Positions 53,091-64,000 of a stretch of 64,000 nucleotides of DNA are shown one piece after another. Source of the stretch: Acridotheres tristis (Eukaryota > Chordata > Aves > Passeriformes > Sturnidae); contig CM072889.1 in assembly GCA_037013685.1 (NCBI GenBank), forward strand, positions 8,503,976-8,567,975. Direction: 5' to 3'. Every line of letters begins with the position of its first letter. Position 1 is the first letter of the stretch. Below the pieces are notes generated by a model. It saw nothing but the letters and a program-made list of their open reading frames with translations. It was not told the DNA's origin and did no database searches. The position numbers were made by a program, and so were the translations under genes.

Positions 53091-56000
53091 TGGAACTCTC
53101 TGTGAGTGCTGATTTGACCCAAGATCAGTAAATAACCAGGTGCCCACCTGGAGGAAAGAATCAGGGGAAAGAGAAAACCAGAAAATGTGTACTATCATTG
53201 GTCTGGTATCTTGAAGCCTAAGCAGGCAGAGTGTTACTGTCAGGCATTACTTCTAGAAAGCAAAGTAGCTCTAACCTCTGCACACATCTGAGCAGGTAAT
53301 GAAGCTGACGGTTTTGCAAAATACAAACGTTATGTCTGCAAGCAGGTACACGTTTTTGTTGCACACATGGAATAGGGCCCAAACCATTTAATTATGTAAT
53401 GCAAGTATTTGTTCACTACTCACAAGCTGCTGTTCATTTTTCAACACAACGACTCAAAGTGAGAAGTCATATTTGGGTACATGAGGGGAACAAAACTGAT
53501 TGCAGGTTTTTTTTCAGAGAATCTATCAGACTTTGTCTCTACATTTCTCCTGTTCCTTCCCCTAAAGGCCCAGTATTATGATTAGAGATTCAATAAAGGG
53601 ATTTTTATTTTTCATAAAAATATAGAAATTTTTTATTCTTTGACAACTGTTGTAAACAGATTTGCAGATAATCTAAAATCTGTATAAGACTAAGAGAGGA
53701 ATGGAACTAGCTTGAACAAAAAGCATTGAGAAACAAAACAATTAATACGTTTGGTAGCAGCCCCCTCTCTTAAAATGCTGCCTTTTATTCACAGCCATCC
53801 CTCAGTTCCCCCTACTGGAAATTCCTTCTTGGAATGCACTCACTTGGACATTTCAGTAAGCCTTTTTGTCATCAAATGTGTATGACTGACTGCTATGCTG
53901 GTTTTTGTTTTCTTTTAAAACGCAAGAGTCAGTTTAAAAAGGTCTAGAGTAAGCAAAAGTGCTTTACTCCTGATGGGCAGAATTCAATGTGCAAAAAGGA
54001 GCACACTAAAACTTCGCCAGCCTGAGACGAAACACAGGTAACTTTTCTGGGAGAATGCTTGCTCCAAATTTTGGTTTTTTGTTGTTTTGATTCTAACTGT
54101 CCACTCTGTGAAGACAAACAGGATTGTATTTAGGATCGGTCACTTCTCCTAATCAGTCACTTCTCCTAATATAAATAAATACATAAATAAATCACAAGGC
54201 TCCAGATATTGATTTATTACTTAGATTAGAAGTGCTAAGATTGTGCAATTCCTTTGCTGATATCAGGAATGAGATGACAAGCTCTTTACTCTTTGCACTG
54301 AATCTTAGGTTAAAAACAGAGACCTTCTAGGCCTTGGCTTCAGCCTCTCCTCAAGATCCCTTTCTCTTCTTTTAACGTCTGTGATAAGGCTGAAAATCAG
54401 CATCAGTACAGAGTGACTTCACTGTCTGGGAAGTGCTGTTACACTCATCACGTCCCACAGAGATCTTCAGTGAGTGTTTCTTACTGGAAAGATACAGAAG
54501 AGTTGCAACACAAGAGACAGGGAAAATCCTTTCAGATTTGGTTTTGAGGATACTGAGACATTCTGATTTATAAAGATAATTATAATTTTTGTTTAAAGAC
54601 TTCTCTAAAAGTTTGCGAAGACATTTTACACATCTTGTAGTGAATATCAGCTTCCTGACCATAGCCTTCCTGTTTTAAAGCTTTTGGAAGTATCACACAT
54701 CCTCAGGGAATTACAAGTTGATCACAGCTTTATTTATAAAGAGCGAGTAAATCCGTTTCTGCTTTGTTTTCAAAACAGAATGTTTGGCGTCTTTCAAAGA
54801 ACTTGTTTAAATGAAATTGTGTCTCATGACAAACAAAAGAGCATATTCTACATCAGTAAATCCTATGAAAATCAGGCAGGTATTTGTATACATGTAGCTG
54901 CAGGAGAGATTTTCCATGGTGCTCCTTCTAAAGCCTTGGCAGAACAAGGTGTATTTGACCCTTTACCCTGTCTGTAGTAAGTATAATTTTAGGACTCATT
55001 ATTCTAATGATAACTTGAGAGGCTATACTTTTCCTTAATTGTAATTAACCAGAATTTGCTTCCAACTTTGCTGAAATTATTAGTTTGACCTAGACGTTCA
55101 TCCTTCTGAAACAGACAAAGTATTTTGTTGAGCATCCACAACAACACCACTGAAGCCTGGATGTCAGTCAGTGGTGCCTGGCCTGGGGACATGAGTGGAC
55201 AGACCCTGCAGGCACTGGGATTCCCCACAGAGCTTCTTACTGTGGCACACAGGTCAGCTTGTCCAGGGCCATGAAGAGGTGGTCCCATGGCTTGGTGAGA
55301 TGTCCAGCAGGGAGGGCATAAAGGGACAAGAGAGGGAAGAGTTACACTCAGCAGAAGTGCACAACCTGAAGCACCTGAAATCCAGGTGGCAGCAAGGACA
55401 TGCAGTCAGCAATAGAGAGATGGAAGCTCTGACTTGTTGGGAGGTACTATGAAACTGTACCTGGAAAATGTGAGACTTATCAGCCTAGAAGAGAGATGAG
55501 TAAGGTAGTAGTGCAAGGAATCTGTGTTACAAATCTGTAAAACAAGGAGTGGCATGGAGAGAGATAAGAGAGAATGGTTAACTAATGCAAAAGTCAGGGG
55601 ACACGATAGGGAGATCCCAGACAGAAGGCACAGAACATACAGAAGTGATTTCCATCCAGCATGAAGTTAGACTGTGGAACAACATCAAGCTGTAGATGCT
55701 GGAAGCTTATAGGACTAAGAAAGCAATTGGATTTCTTTTCCATTGTCTATCAAGAGCAGAAACAGGCTACTTCTAGCTAAAGGTCTCGAAGTTGCAGAAG
55801 TCCTCATCTTTCCAGGAGATGGCCAGCTACTCTTTTGAATAGCATCGTGTTCTACCTTGGGCATTGCTCTGATCCACTGTGGCCATTCCCGTGCTTTAGC
55901 TGGCTTAGACAGAAGACATGCTTCCTGACCCACCAGGAGGATACATCAAGGTAAATCTATACTCACGTAATTCAAAATCTAAGACTATAAGAAGTACAAA

Positions 56001-56879
56001 ATAGCTGAAAGGAATTGCAAATAGATTTTCTTGCCTATTTACTGTATTTGACAAAGATTTAGAAAAGAGGCTGTGTCAGTGTTCTAATTGTGGAAAAAAA
56101 ACTGTAGCAAGTTGGTTTGCGCAACTTTTTCTAAGTATTTAGCTTGTACAATCTAGGTTGTCTTATAAGTGATGACGTGACATTAAGAAAAACAATGGGG
56201 TTTGAGACAAATTAGAACAAAGTGAGAATATAACAGACTGCCCCAAGTGTCATACAGTCCAAACAGAGCAAAATCCACAGTGATTCAGCTCAGCCTCTAT
56301 CCAAGGAAGTGATGTGCTTTTTGCTTCTCTGAGAATTATTAAATGTAACATCCACATTGCATGTGTAGTTGTTGCCAGAACATTTTAGACTCCTGCAAGA
56401 TGTTGTCTTTTATGGCAGCAAACTTGCTACCAAATATAGCAATGGCTACGTAACGTATGCCAATTTTGTTTTTTCACACTCTGACCCACTCCATATGGGC
56501 GCAAGGAAGAATCCTGCTTGACTTCTGTACCACATTGATGGAACATAGAATGTTTCCTCTTTCTTTACATGATATTAAGAAGTGGCGTTTTCAGAAGCAA
56601 GTTATTTTGTGCCAGTTCTCTTCTGAAGAAGCCTCAGACTCCAAAACAGCTAAAACCATCTGGCAAACTCTTGCATGAATCATGGGGATATTTGTAGCCT
56701 CTGGCTTTTTGAGCCGCGCTGTGAGTAATCCCAGTCGCTCTTGTCAGCACTGCTGCCCGTTTATTGTGTTTTGAATAAAGACCAAAGGGGCCTCCGACCG
56801 GGCCTGGTGGTCTCTAGACTGCCAGGAGGCAAACCTGGGCTACAAACATCTGAGCTGTCTGTTCCGGCCGGAAAGATCA
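53091..56879. other. No gene seen; spacer
   Basis: Mostly AT-rich sequence with an ATAAATAAAT microsatellite near 54170-54191. The section about 55440-55710 could be a very old LINE fragment, but the match is not convincing. Confidence 0.45.
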
Positions 56880-58080
56880 TGACTGGCGGCTTTGCTGCTT
56901 CCAGCTAGAGCCTGCCCGGGAGGCTGTGCCCGGAGGTGGGGACTGGGGTTCCTGGAGCGGCTTTTGCCGTGTGCCCGCAGGTCGGCCTCTCCCGCGGCCT
57001 GTACACGAGCCTTAGCGGAACCGTAACAAGCCCCGCAGAAGGGCCTCGCTAATCGAGCTCTGCCCGAAGCCCGAGGTCCCGTGCCACCCCCTCACGAGCC
57101 TGGGAAACCCACGGTCACTTCGAGACGCGGCGGCAGCAGCACCGACCGGGGCTACGGGCTCGGGTCCGCAACCGCCCCTTCCCCAGTGCGTCACGGTGGC
57201 GGAGGGAGGGAGGGAGGGAGGATTGATTGGGCGGCCCTGGCGGCGGCGGCGCGGGGCTCGCTCCTCCCCCGCGCCCTCAGCCATTTTAACAAGCCGGTAC
57301 CACCAGCAGTAGCGTCGTGGTCTCCGTCGGCAGCGCCGGGGCTAGGCACGGTGAGTGCGGGCTCTGCGCGGCAGGACAGACGGGACGGGATGGGGCTGGT
57401 CCCCCCTTGGTGCCCCTCGGAGCATCTGGGGAGTGACGAGGGCTGGGAGGATCGACCCATGCACGAAGAGGGGGCGCGGGGCTGGCGCTGCCCCCTGCTC
57501 GGAGGTCTGCGGAGCTCCCGCCGGAGCAGAGGTGGCTGGGTCAGCCGGGAAGGAGCGGGGGTTACGCGGGGTCAGGTCCGCTCCCGCGGCAGTGGTTCTG
57601 GGGGGCCGGGCCGAGAGGATGCGCCGGGGCTTGGCGCTCCGGTATGGGCGGGCACGAGCTGTCTCTTCCGCTGCCCGGAACAGGTAGGCGGCGCGGAACG
57701 GTCTCCTGGAAGTGCTACGAGGGGGGTCGGGTAGGGCGGCCCGGCGTGCAGCCGGCAGGGAAGCAACCTTGCTCGCCCCAGCACCATCCCGGGCCGTGGC
57801 TTCGCTCCGGGTCTTCTCCACAACTCCGGGGTAGCGCCGTCGCTTCTCGCCGTTCCCGTCCCGCCCGCAGCCCGCGGGGTCGAGCGCGGTCGTTCCCGCT
57901 GCCAGCGGACCCGCCGCCCGCCACTTCCCTGCTCCGCGCTGGGCGGGAGCTCGTCCCTGGGCCTGCCCGGGCCTTGCCAGTGCTTTGGCGGTGTTCTGGC
58001 CTCCTCCTCCGGAGCCCCTCGGCCTTTGGAGCCCTCCGCCCCCCGCCTGGATGCAGGGGAGGAGGCTGGGCTCGGGAGAT
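56880..58080 (+). promoter_or_regulatory. CpG island promoter
   Basis: GC-rich, CpG-dense DNA. It contains an inverted CCAAT box next to a GC box (GATTGGGCGG, 57223-57232), CGG repeats (57240-57252) and a GGGA microsatellite (57204-57220). AT-rich DNA starts sharply after about 58100. This is a classic housekeeping-type promoter without TATA. Confidence 0.8.
57250..57350 (+). other. Likely non-coding first exon with splice donor
   Basis: The segment downstream of the CCAAT/GC boxes ends in CACG followed by GTGAGTGCGG at 57351, a very strong donor consensus. This suggests the first (5'UTR) exon of a host gene on the plus strand, which continues past the window. The transcription start is a guess. 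The gene was not identified. Confidence 0.5.
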
Positions 58081-60724
58081 AGGCTGATGCTGATCAGGAG
58101 AGGTGATTCACTCCTCAGCGCATGCTTCTCAGCTCCGCGTCACAAAAGCACCTGTTGAAGGAAAGCAAGAAACTGGCTGAATGTTTTTTGTTGTCGTCTT
58201 CCTCTGTGATAAATTTTGCTTTTTGCTGTTCTAGAACATTCTCATTTGTGGATTTCTGAAGCTTATTTGAAAGCAAGTGCACGTGCACTGCCTGGCTCCC
58301 CTGCCCTGGCTGCACAGACCTCTCCTGATCCAGTGCTGCTGTTTGCCCAGTCCCTTAATGAAATTATTGTAGCATATGCCTTTATAGCATATACTATTTG
58401 GGGAAAAAATGAAATGTGAAACATTTATGTTAGGGGAAAAAAAGGAGTGATAGTACAAAATATTTCAGTGAGGATGTTCAGTAAATATAGATGGAGGTTA
58501 CAGAGAGCATTGGTGTCAAGGAATGCTTTATAGAAAGTAAATGGAGAGTTGAAGTCCCTGATGGTGGTAAAAGATGATTGTTCCAGTAAGGATAGTGTTG
58601 GTCCTTGCTTGCTTACTCTTTACATCTTGGATTGTTGCACAAAAATAAGTGTATGACCTGTGTTGTTATTTACTGTTATAGACAATCTTGCAATTGTAGC
58701 ATTGCCAATTTCAAGTGCAAAAACGAGCAAATAAAGCTGCAGATAGACCCTAGAAATGTACAATTTTTTTTCTTGTTGGGAATTTTTCATCTCAGACTAA
58801 CTGTAATGATTAAAGACATGGATTATCTTTTTCCCTAAGATATGTTTAAGATTTTCATGTCTCCTGTCTTTTCACCCAATTAAAAGACAGGTAGCAAAGT
58901 TCCACAGTCTCTGACAGGATGACGGGTTTCATGTTTTATTTCTTTTGCTCTTTGTGCATGGATGCAGTTTTTATTCTACTACAGTTCTACAGAAGCCTTA
59001 AATATTTTCTCAAAAAAGTTATTCTGGAAACTATTTAATGCATTTTTAACATAGCTGTCATTTCTTTATAATTACCAGTTCCCCCTTCATTGTTGTCTTA
59101 AATTATAGAATTCTATAAACTTGAAACACACAATTTCAGCAGAGTTCAGTAGATGACACCTTCTCCTAATGCAAGGGTGATGCTTCAGCCCTTTTATAAA
59201 ACTAGAGAAACCACTTCCAAACAAACTATTAAGGCAAGGCTTTGCATACAGAAATACGCCAGGTGATGTTACAATGGTGCAGCCTATTCACTGTTGTAAA
59301 TGAAGTTAGTACTCAGATATCAAACAGTAACCTGAACCAAGTAAACATGCAAAATATACTGAAGTTAATGTTAGAGTGAGGTAGTTAACATGACAAATGA
59401 ATGAGTGCTCTTTTATAAGAAAATCCTTCGGAGTAAGGCATTGCTTAAACTAAAAAAGAGTTGGAGTTAATGATTAAGGGAAATTTCGTTGTATACTCAA
59501 ATAAGCATATGGTCACTGTGCTTCAGGACATTTATTTTCTAAGGAGAGAAGGAAGTTGAACGGAAGGAGGAAAGCAATTTCCTGAGAAACAGAATGTATA
59601 GTTCCATTGTGTTTGTTCATAGATTGGATTCTTAATTGGATGGTGCAAGTTCTTCAACCTTGTTTTGGAAGTCCTATCTCAAAAGCTGTCCACACTTTAA
59701 TTTTACTACTTTCTGGAGCAGCTGCAGAGTGACTGCTTTGATGTTAATCTTTCTTCCAAAGTCTCTTCCTCTCCTCCCTGTAACTTGGGTTGCTACCCTT
59801 TGCGTTTCCATTTGGAATAGGCTAGCTGTATGGAAAGGAAGGCTTGAGAAAGGTTGTTTTTTTTTTTTTTTTTTTTTCTTCTCTACTGGTAGAGTGATGT
59901 TTACAGTGAATAGGGGTTATTAGTACTTTGCTGTTGTTTCATTGTTTTTTTGGTCGGGAGTGGGGGAGGGAAATTAGGATTGCCTATAATCTGCCGACAC
60001 TGTTTCTTCAAAATGTTGAACTCTGTAGGTAGGCACATGCAAACAAACGCTGAGTGCAGCACTGGTTATTCCTTCTGTGGCCACTCACTCAGGGTAACCT
60101 GTGTTGCACTGCAAGTAAGGCACACATTGACATGTGTGTGTGACCGGTTTCTCCTATGACCTGTAGTGCTTGTGGAGCCTGACAGCACCAATACTCAGAC
60201 TTCTCTGTGGTCTGAGTGGTGCATGGGGAGGACCTTGCCTTAATCCTGGACATGCTGGAGCTGTGAGTTGGTTTTTCTTGTTTTTATGGACATGAGCTAG
60301 AAGACACTGTTTGGAAAAAGATTTGGCCAGTGGCCAGCATTGTCTAGGAGCTGTGGTTTCAGTTTCCTTCTCTGCAGAAAGTACCTAGTATGATCTGCAT
60401 AGGAATCAATAAAAATGGTTGGGCAGAATGTAAATAAACTACAGTAGCTCTGCTTTCCCTACCCCACTTCTTATCAGGGCTATCAGTTCTTACCTAGCAC
60501 TGCATATGAAGTGCATTCGTAATCAAGATACAGCTTCGATTGTGTGCCAGGTGTTCATAACATTATTTACCTGACCAAGTGTGTGAGACAGAGGTTAGGA
60601 ATGAGTGGTGGAGGTGGAAATTCCTCATGCTGTTGTTGTTGCCCTAGATAGGGAGCCTGTCTCCTCTCCACATTACTGTCTTGCTACAGCCCAGAGTAGC
60701 TTCTGAGTCAGGACTGACCCAGGG

Positions 60725-60862
60725 CTGGGATCAGCTTCTTTTTTACTGTGAGGATGATGATATGTTGGGACAGGTTATCCAGGAGGGCTGTGAATGCCCC
60801 AACCCTGGCAATGTCCAGAGCCAGGTTGGATAAGGCCTTGAGCCTGCACAGCTTCATTGCAA
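60725..60862 (+). repeat. CR1 LINE fragment
   Basis: The blocks GATCAGCTTC, TACTGTGAGGATGATGA, CAGGTTATCCAGGAGGGC, GAATGCCCCAACCCTGG and CAGGTTGGATAAGGCC follow the CR1 3' region order. Ends are approximate; the terminal repeat is missing. Confidence 0.75.
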
Positions 60863-61515
60863 GGCGTGTGTGAGTGTGAGGCCTGATGGTACAGTTGTCT
60901 GGAGAGTTATTTAAGATGATCCCAAATATAGCAGAAAGCTCAAAGGCAAATTGAACAATTTTTTAGTAAGGAAATAAATAGCAGAGGCAGTGTTGGGAAA
61001 TGGAGGAGGAGAACACGCAAGGAAAGATGACTGTGGGCATGGGACTGGGAGGAGTAGGAAGTGTTTTCCTTCAGCCAACATGTTGCCAGATTGTCAGTTT
61101 GTATAATGGATGATTTTTCAAGTTTGAATGCATAAGTTGCTTAGGATGGATGTGAGATTGGAGCAAATGCTACAGCTTCAAAAAGTCATTGTGCAGTTTT
61201 ACTTGCTTTACATTTGGAGTAACAGCTGTGTAACGTGAAAGATGCGGAAAACTGTTTTCCTTTTTTTTGCTTCAGAGAACTAAGCACTTGGACTTGCCCC
61301 TGAAATCAAAAGGTACTTTTCACCTCAGTAGAGTGGTTTTAAGGAATCCTAGACATTGAGAAATTATTGTTTTTTTAAATTCATTTTTGCATGGGTTTTA
61401 TAGTACAGTTAATACTAAATCAAGTTGTATGTCTGGGAATTCACCAGGCTTCAAGGTGAGATATCTTTATCTCCAAGGTAGAGATAAGTGATCCACCAAT
61501 TATCACAGAATTAAG

Positions 61516-61574
61516 AGTCTCGGATTTAAAGTGATCCAAAGTGGATCCTTAGTTATCACTTTAAATCTGAGACT
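61516..61574. repeat. 20-bp inverted repeat (hairpin)
   Basis: AGTCTCGGATTTAAAGTGAT (61516-61535) is the reverse complement of 61555-61574 except for one base, with a 19-base loop. It could be a small palindromic transposon remnant or RNA hairpin; neither can be shown. Confidence 0.75.
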
Positions 61575-64000
61575 GTTAAATCTGTTATGCTTGAATACCA
61601 CTGTTGTTCATCAAGGACAAAATTAATGTACTAGGATTTCTAGGATTTCCTTCAATGCATATTGATGTGACTATTGATTCCCTATAGTAAGTTACTGCTT
61701 CATCAGTAGAGCATCTTTTTTTTAAAGGATACTTGTAACTTTCCTTTTAGGCTAACAGGTTTATATTTATTTTAAAGTTCTTATTATAAACTCATTGGTC
61801 TGGCAGTGGCAGCTGTTAAATGTCAGAACTCAGAGCAGAAGACCTGTATGCATGTCTGTTTTACTTTAAGCTGTAATGATGCTCATTGCATGATTTTTGC
61901 TTATCAGTTTTGTTAGTGTACAGGGAATATGCCCTTATTTCCAAACCCTGATGTTTGGTGTATAGCACAGGTGTATAATGGCAGTTAGTATATTAATATA
62001 TGTATCAATTTAAAAAATAATCTAGGTATGCTTGGAAGACTGTGAAATTAGAAACAAGTTAACATGGCAAGGACAGACTTAAAATAGCACATTACATCCC
62101 AGTACTTTTTCTCTTACAGCTTGTACTAGTTAAGAGATGTTTAAATGATCGTTTTAATAACACTGAAGTGGTATTCTGTTCTAACTCCTCTTACAACAGA
62201 AGATAAGATTGTAAGTGAGCAATACCAGGACAGTTACAGAAATGTTTAAGATGATTTTTTAAAATTTAAATTTATAATAAATGAGTGCTTTATTTCAAAA
62301 ATATGTGTTAATGACACATTTACCCTACCCCCTTCCTTTGTTGTAGTATAAGCTTGGCCAACATGTGAAAGTTTTGACATTAAGCTAATGGTTATGTTTG
62401 GCAGAAGTACTCTTAGAGCTGTACAGCAGACCTAGTTTTTATTTTGGTTTTTCAAGCTATTTTACAAGACAGTGCAACCCATTTAACTTAATACAGTGTA
62501 CTCTGATCTTTGCACCACTTGGCAATGTGTTTCACCCAACTGCATAACATTTTCAGTTTAAACTGTGCTTAATAATGGTGACATATTCTAGGAGACAGAG
62601 AAGTAGATTGAAGAGACATGAAAGGATGGCGCTTTTAAAAACTGGTTTTGGCCCATTATAAGCTACAAGAGGTGCATCCTGCACTACACCTTCACTGAGG
62701 GTTTCCTCTGTACGTGCAGTGGCTCCGTTTCAGCTGTTCAATATCCAGTTTATACAGCTACTTGTTTGGGTGCTTGCTGTGTAACTTCAGAGAAGTAAGT
62801 GGAGTGTCAGTATGCCTTTACTAAGGCTCTTACTGACTGCTGCATGGCAGTCTGTGAGTGTGTTGTGGGTGCAAGACTCTGCTCTGGTGCTGTCAGCAGT
62901 GTCCACCACACACCCATATGTGGTTTGACATCACTGGGGTTGGGGTTGTTTGGGACCAAGAGCTTGAACACTAATTTCTATGCTGGAATTTTTGACCTTT
63001 AAACATCATGACTCAAAAAAAGTCAAGCATCGACATGCTGCTGCTTATTTCATGAAGTATTTCCTCCCATCCCCAATAGTTGTGTCTTCAGCAATGTCTC
63101 TGCTCACCTTGGCACTGCTGTAATTTATACATCCCTCATATCCACCTCCTTAGCTCGTTGTTAGAGTAGCCTCTGAAATAGCTGGGTAACTGCCCTTCTT
63201 GGTAAATGACCCTTAAGCTTTCTTAAAAGTCTTATTTGGTCCTGCTCACAGAAAAAAAAATGGGCATAGAGAGGAAGTGAATAAATTATAATACTGAATG
63301 TGTAATACCACAAAGAGAAAATTCTTTTCTGTGTTGGTAGTTTATAAACATGATTATTTGGTATTCCCCAGTTCAGGTTCTTGGAAAAGAAATATAAAGC
63401 AAATAACTGATTTTTTCAGAGCACCTGTATGCCCTAAAGCACTTCTTTCAAAGCTGCCTGAAAATCTTTGTTGCATAGCACAGTAAGAACAGCCTTAACA
63501 CTTGTGTTAGGTTTGCTGTAAGAGTCTCCTAGTGCAAGTGAATTTTTACTATCCTTCAGTGCACAGATGCTTTTACAGACATATCAGCAGAGCAGTGTTT
63601 CTATCTGATAGCTTTTCCTGTGATTGTTTTCCAACTTATCCATGTCCTGCTGTGGCACCTAAAGGCCCCCAGCTACAAACCGTTAGACTCTATGCCCAGT
63701 GCAGGCAGCTCTCACCATGAGCCTGGTACTGGAAAAGCCTGATGTCCTTCATTACATCATCTCTCTGTTCTCCACAACACACACTGGGCACACCAGCTGA
63801 TTCTTGTGCTTGAATTTTTTATAGGAGGTGTTCTCCTATAACATAAGAGCTGTCCTCTGTGGTTCAGGATAAAATGTACTGATTAGCCTGAAAAAAAAGT
63901 GAATCTTCTGCTGGTCTTTTAAAGACCAAGCTAAAGATATGAAGTGTTTATGGAAACTGAGCAGCTAAGTTGCCCATTCTACATCAAACTTACTCAGCTC

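Larger units (their letters stand above)
58081..64000 (+). other. Probable intron 1; no exon recognised
   Basis: AT-rich DNA that could be the first intron of the gene starting in the island at 56880-58080. It contains a poly-T tract (59857-59877), a CR1 fragment (60725-60862) and a hairpin (61516-61574). No exon with coding similarity could be recognised. Confidence 0.4.

Noticed and set aside
55440..55710. Possible ancient CR1 copy
   Set aside because: Only loose resemblance in word order; an alignment to CR1 subfamilies would be needed.
57081..57734. 217-codon open frame in the second CpG island
   Set aside because: Crosses the strong splice donor at 57351, has open frames on the opposite strand and no recognisable domain.

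Overview
The window looks like bird DNA, probably a songbird. It holds CR1 LINE 3' ends, several avian-type endogenous retrovirus (ERV) families and two CpG islands, with no bacterial-style gene organisation. No host protein-coding exon could be recognised. By my boundaries, ERV and LTR sequence covers roughly 35 kb of the 64 kb. That is far above what is usual on avian autosomes and suggests a retroelement-rich compartment such as the W chromosome or pericentromeric heterochromatin (inference, not shown directly).

Layout: 60-950 CpG island; 3200-3640 old CR1 remnant; 3946-10386 env-less betaretrovirus-like provirus (ERV-1; identical 328-bp LTRs in length, 5-bp TSD CCACT, tRNA-Trp-like PBS, dUTPase-protease); 14379-15047 solo LTR; 15414-15695 CR1; 16401-23481 class I (gamma-type) provirus (ERV-2; TSD TGTA, tRNA-Phe PBS) that has lost reverse transcriptase; 24805-25790, 25803-26475 and 27109-27778 three solo LTRs or LTR fragments; 29462-40487 an old betaretrovirus-like provirus with an alpharetrovirus-like env (ERV-3), cut by solo LTRs at 33202-33678, 35832-36879 (itself split by 36002-36721) and 37907-38597; 40514-47309 a young, almost intact class III ERV-L provirus on the minus strand (ERV-4; TSD CTTTC, tRNA-Lys1,2 PBS); 49924-50600 and 50665-51281 solo LTRs; 56880-58080 CpG island with a likely first exon and splice donor on the plus strand; then about 6 kb of AT-rich sequence that could be its first intron, with a CR1 fragment and a hairpin.

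Relative ages follow from LTR-LTR divergence counted by eye: ERV-4 about 1%, ERV-2 about 2%, ERV-1 about 4%, ERV-3 clearly above 10%. Seven insertions show precise target-site duplications outside the four proviral cases or nested within them, so the order of insertion can be read directly.

The proviral genes act as usual for their classes: Gag forms the particle, protease matures it, RT-RNase H copies the RNA, integrase inserts the DNA. The most unusual points are the ERV-4 Gag, which starts with a hydrophobic, sequon-bearing, apparently membrane-spanning region followed by a 13-residue tandem repeat; the gag-pol of ERV-4 lying in one reading frame interrupted by only three stops; and ERV-2, whose LTRs are young although its interior is heavily decayed and lacks RT.
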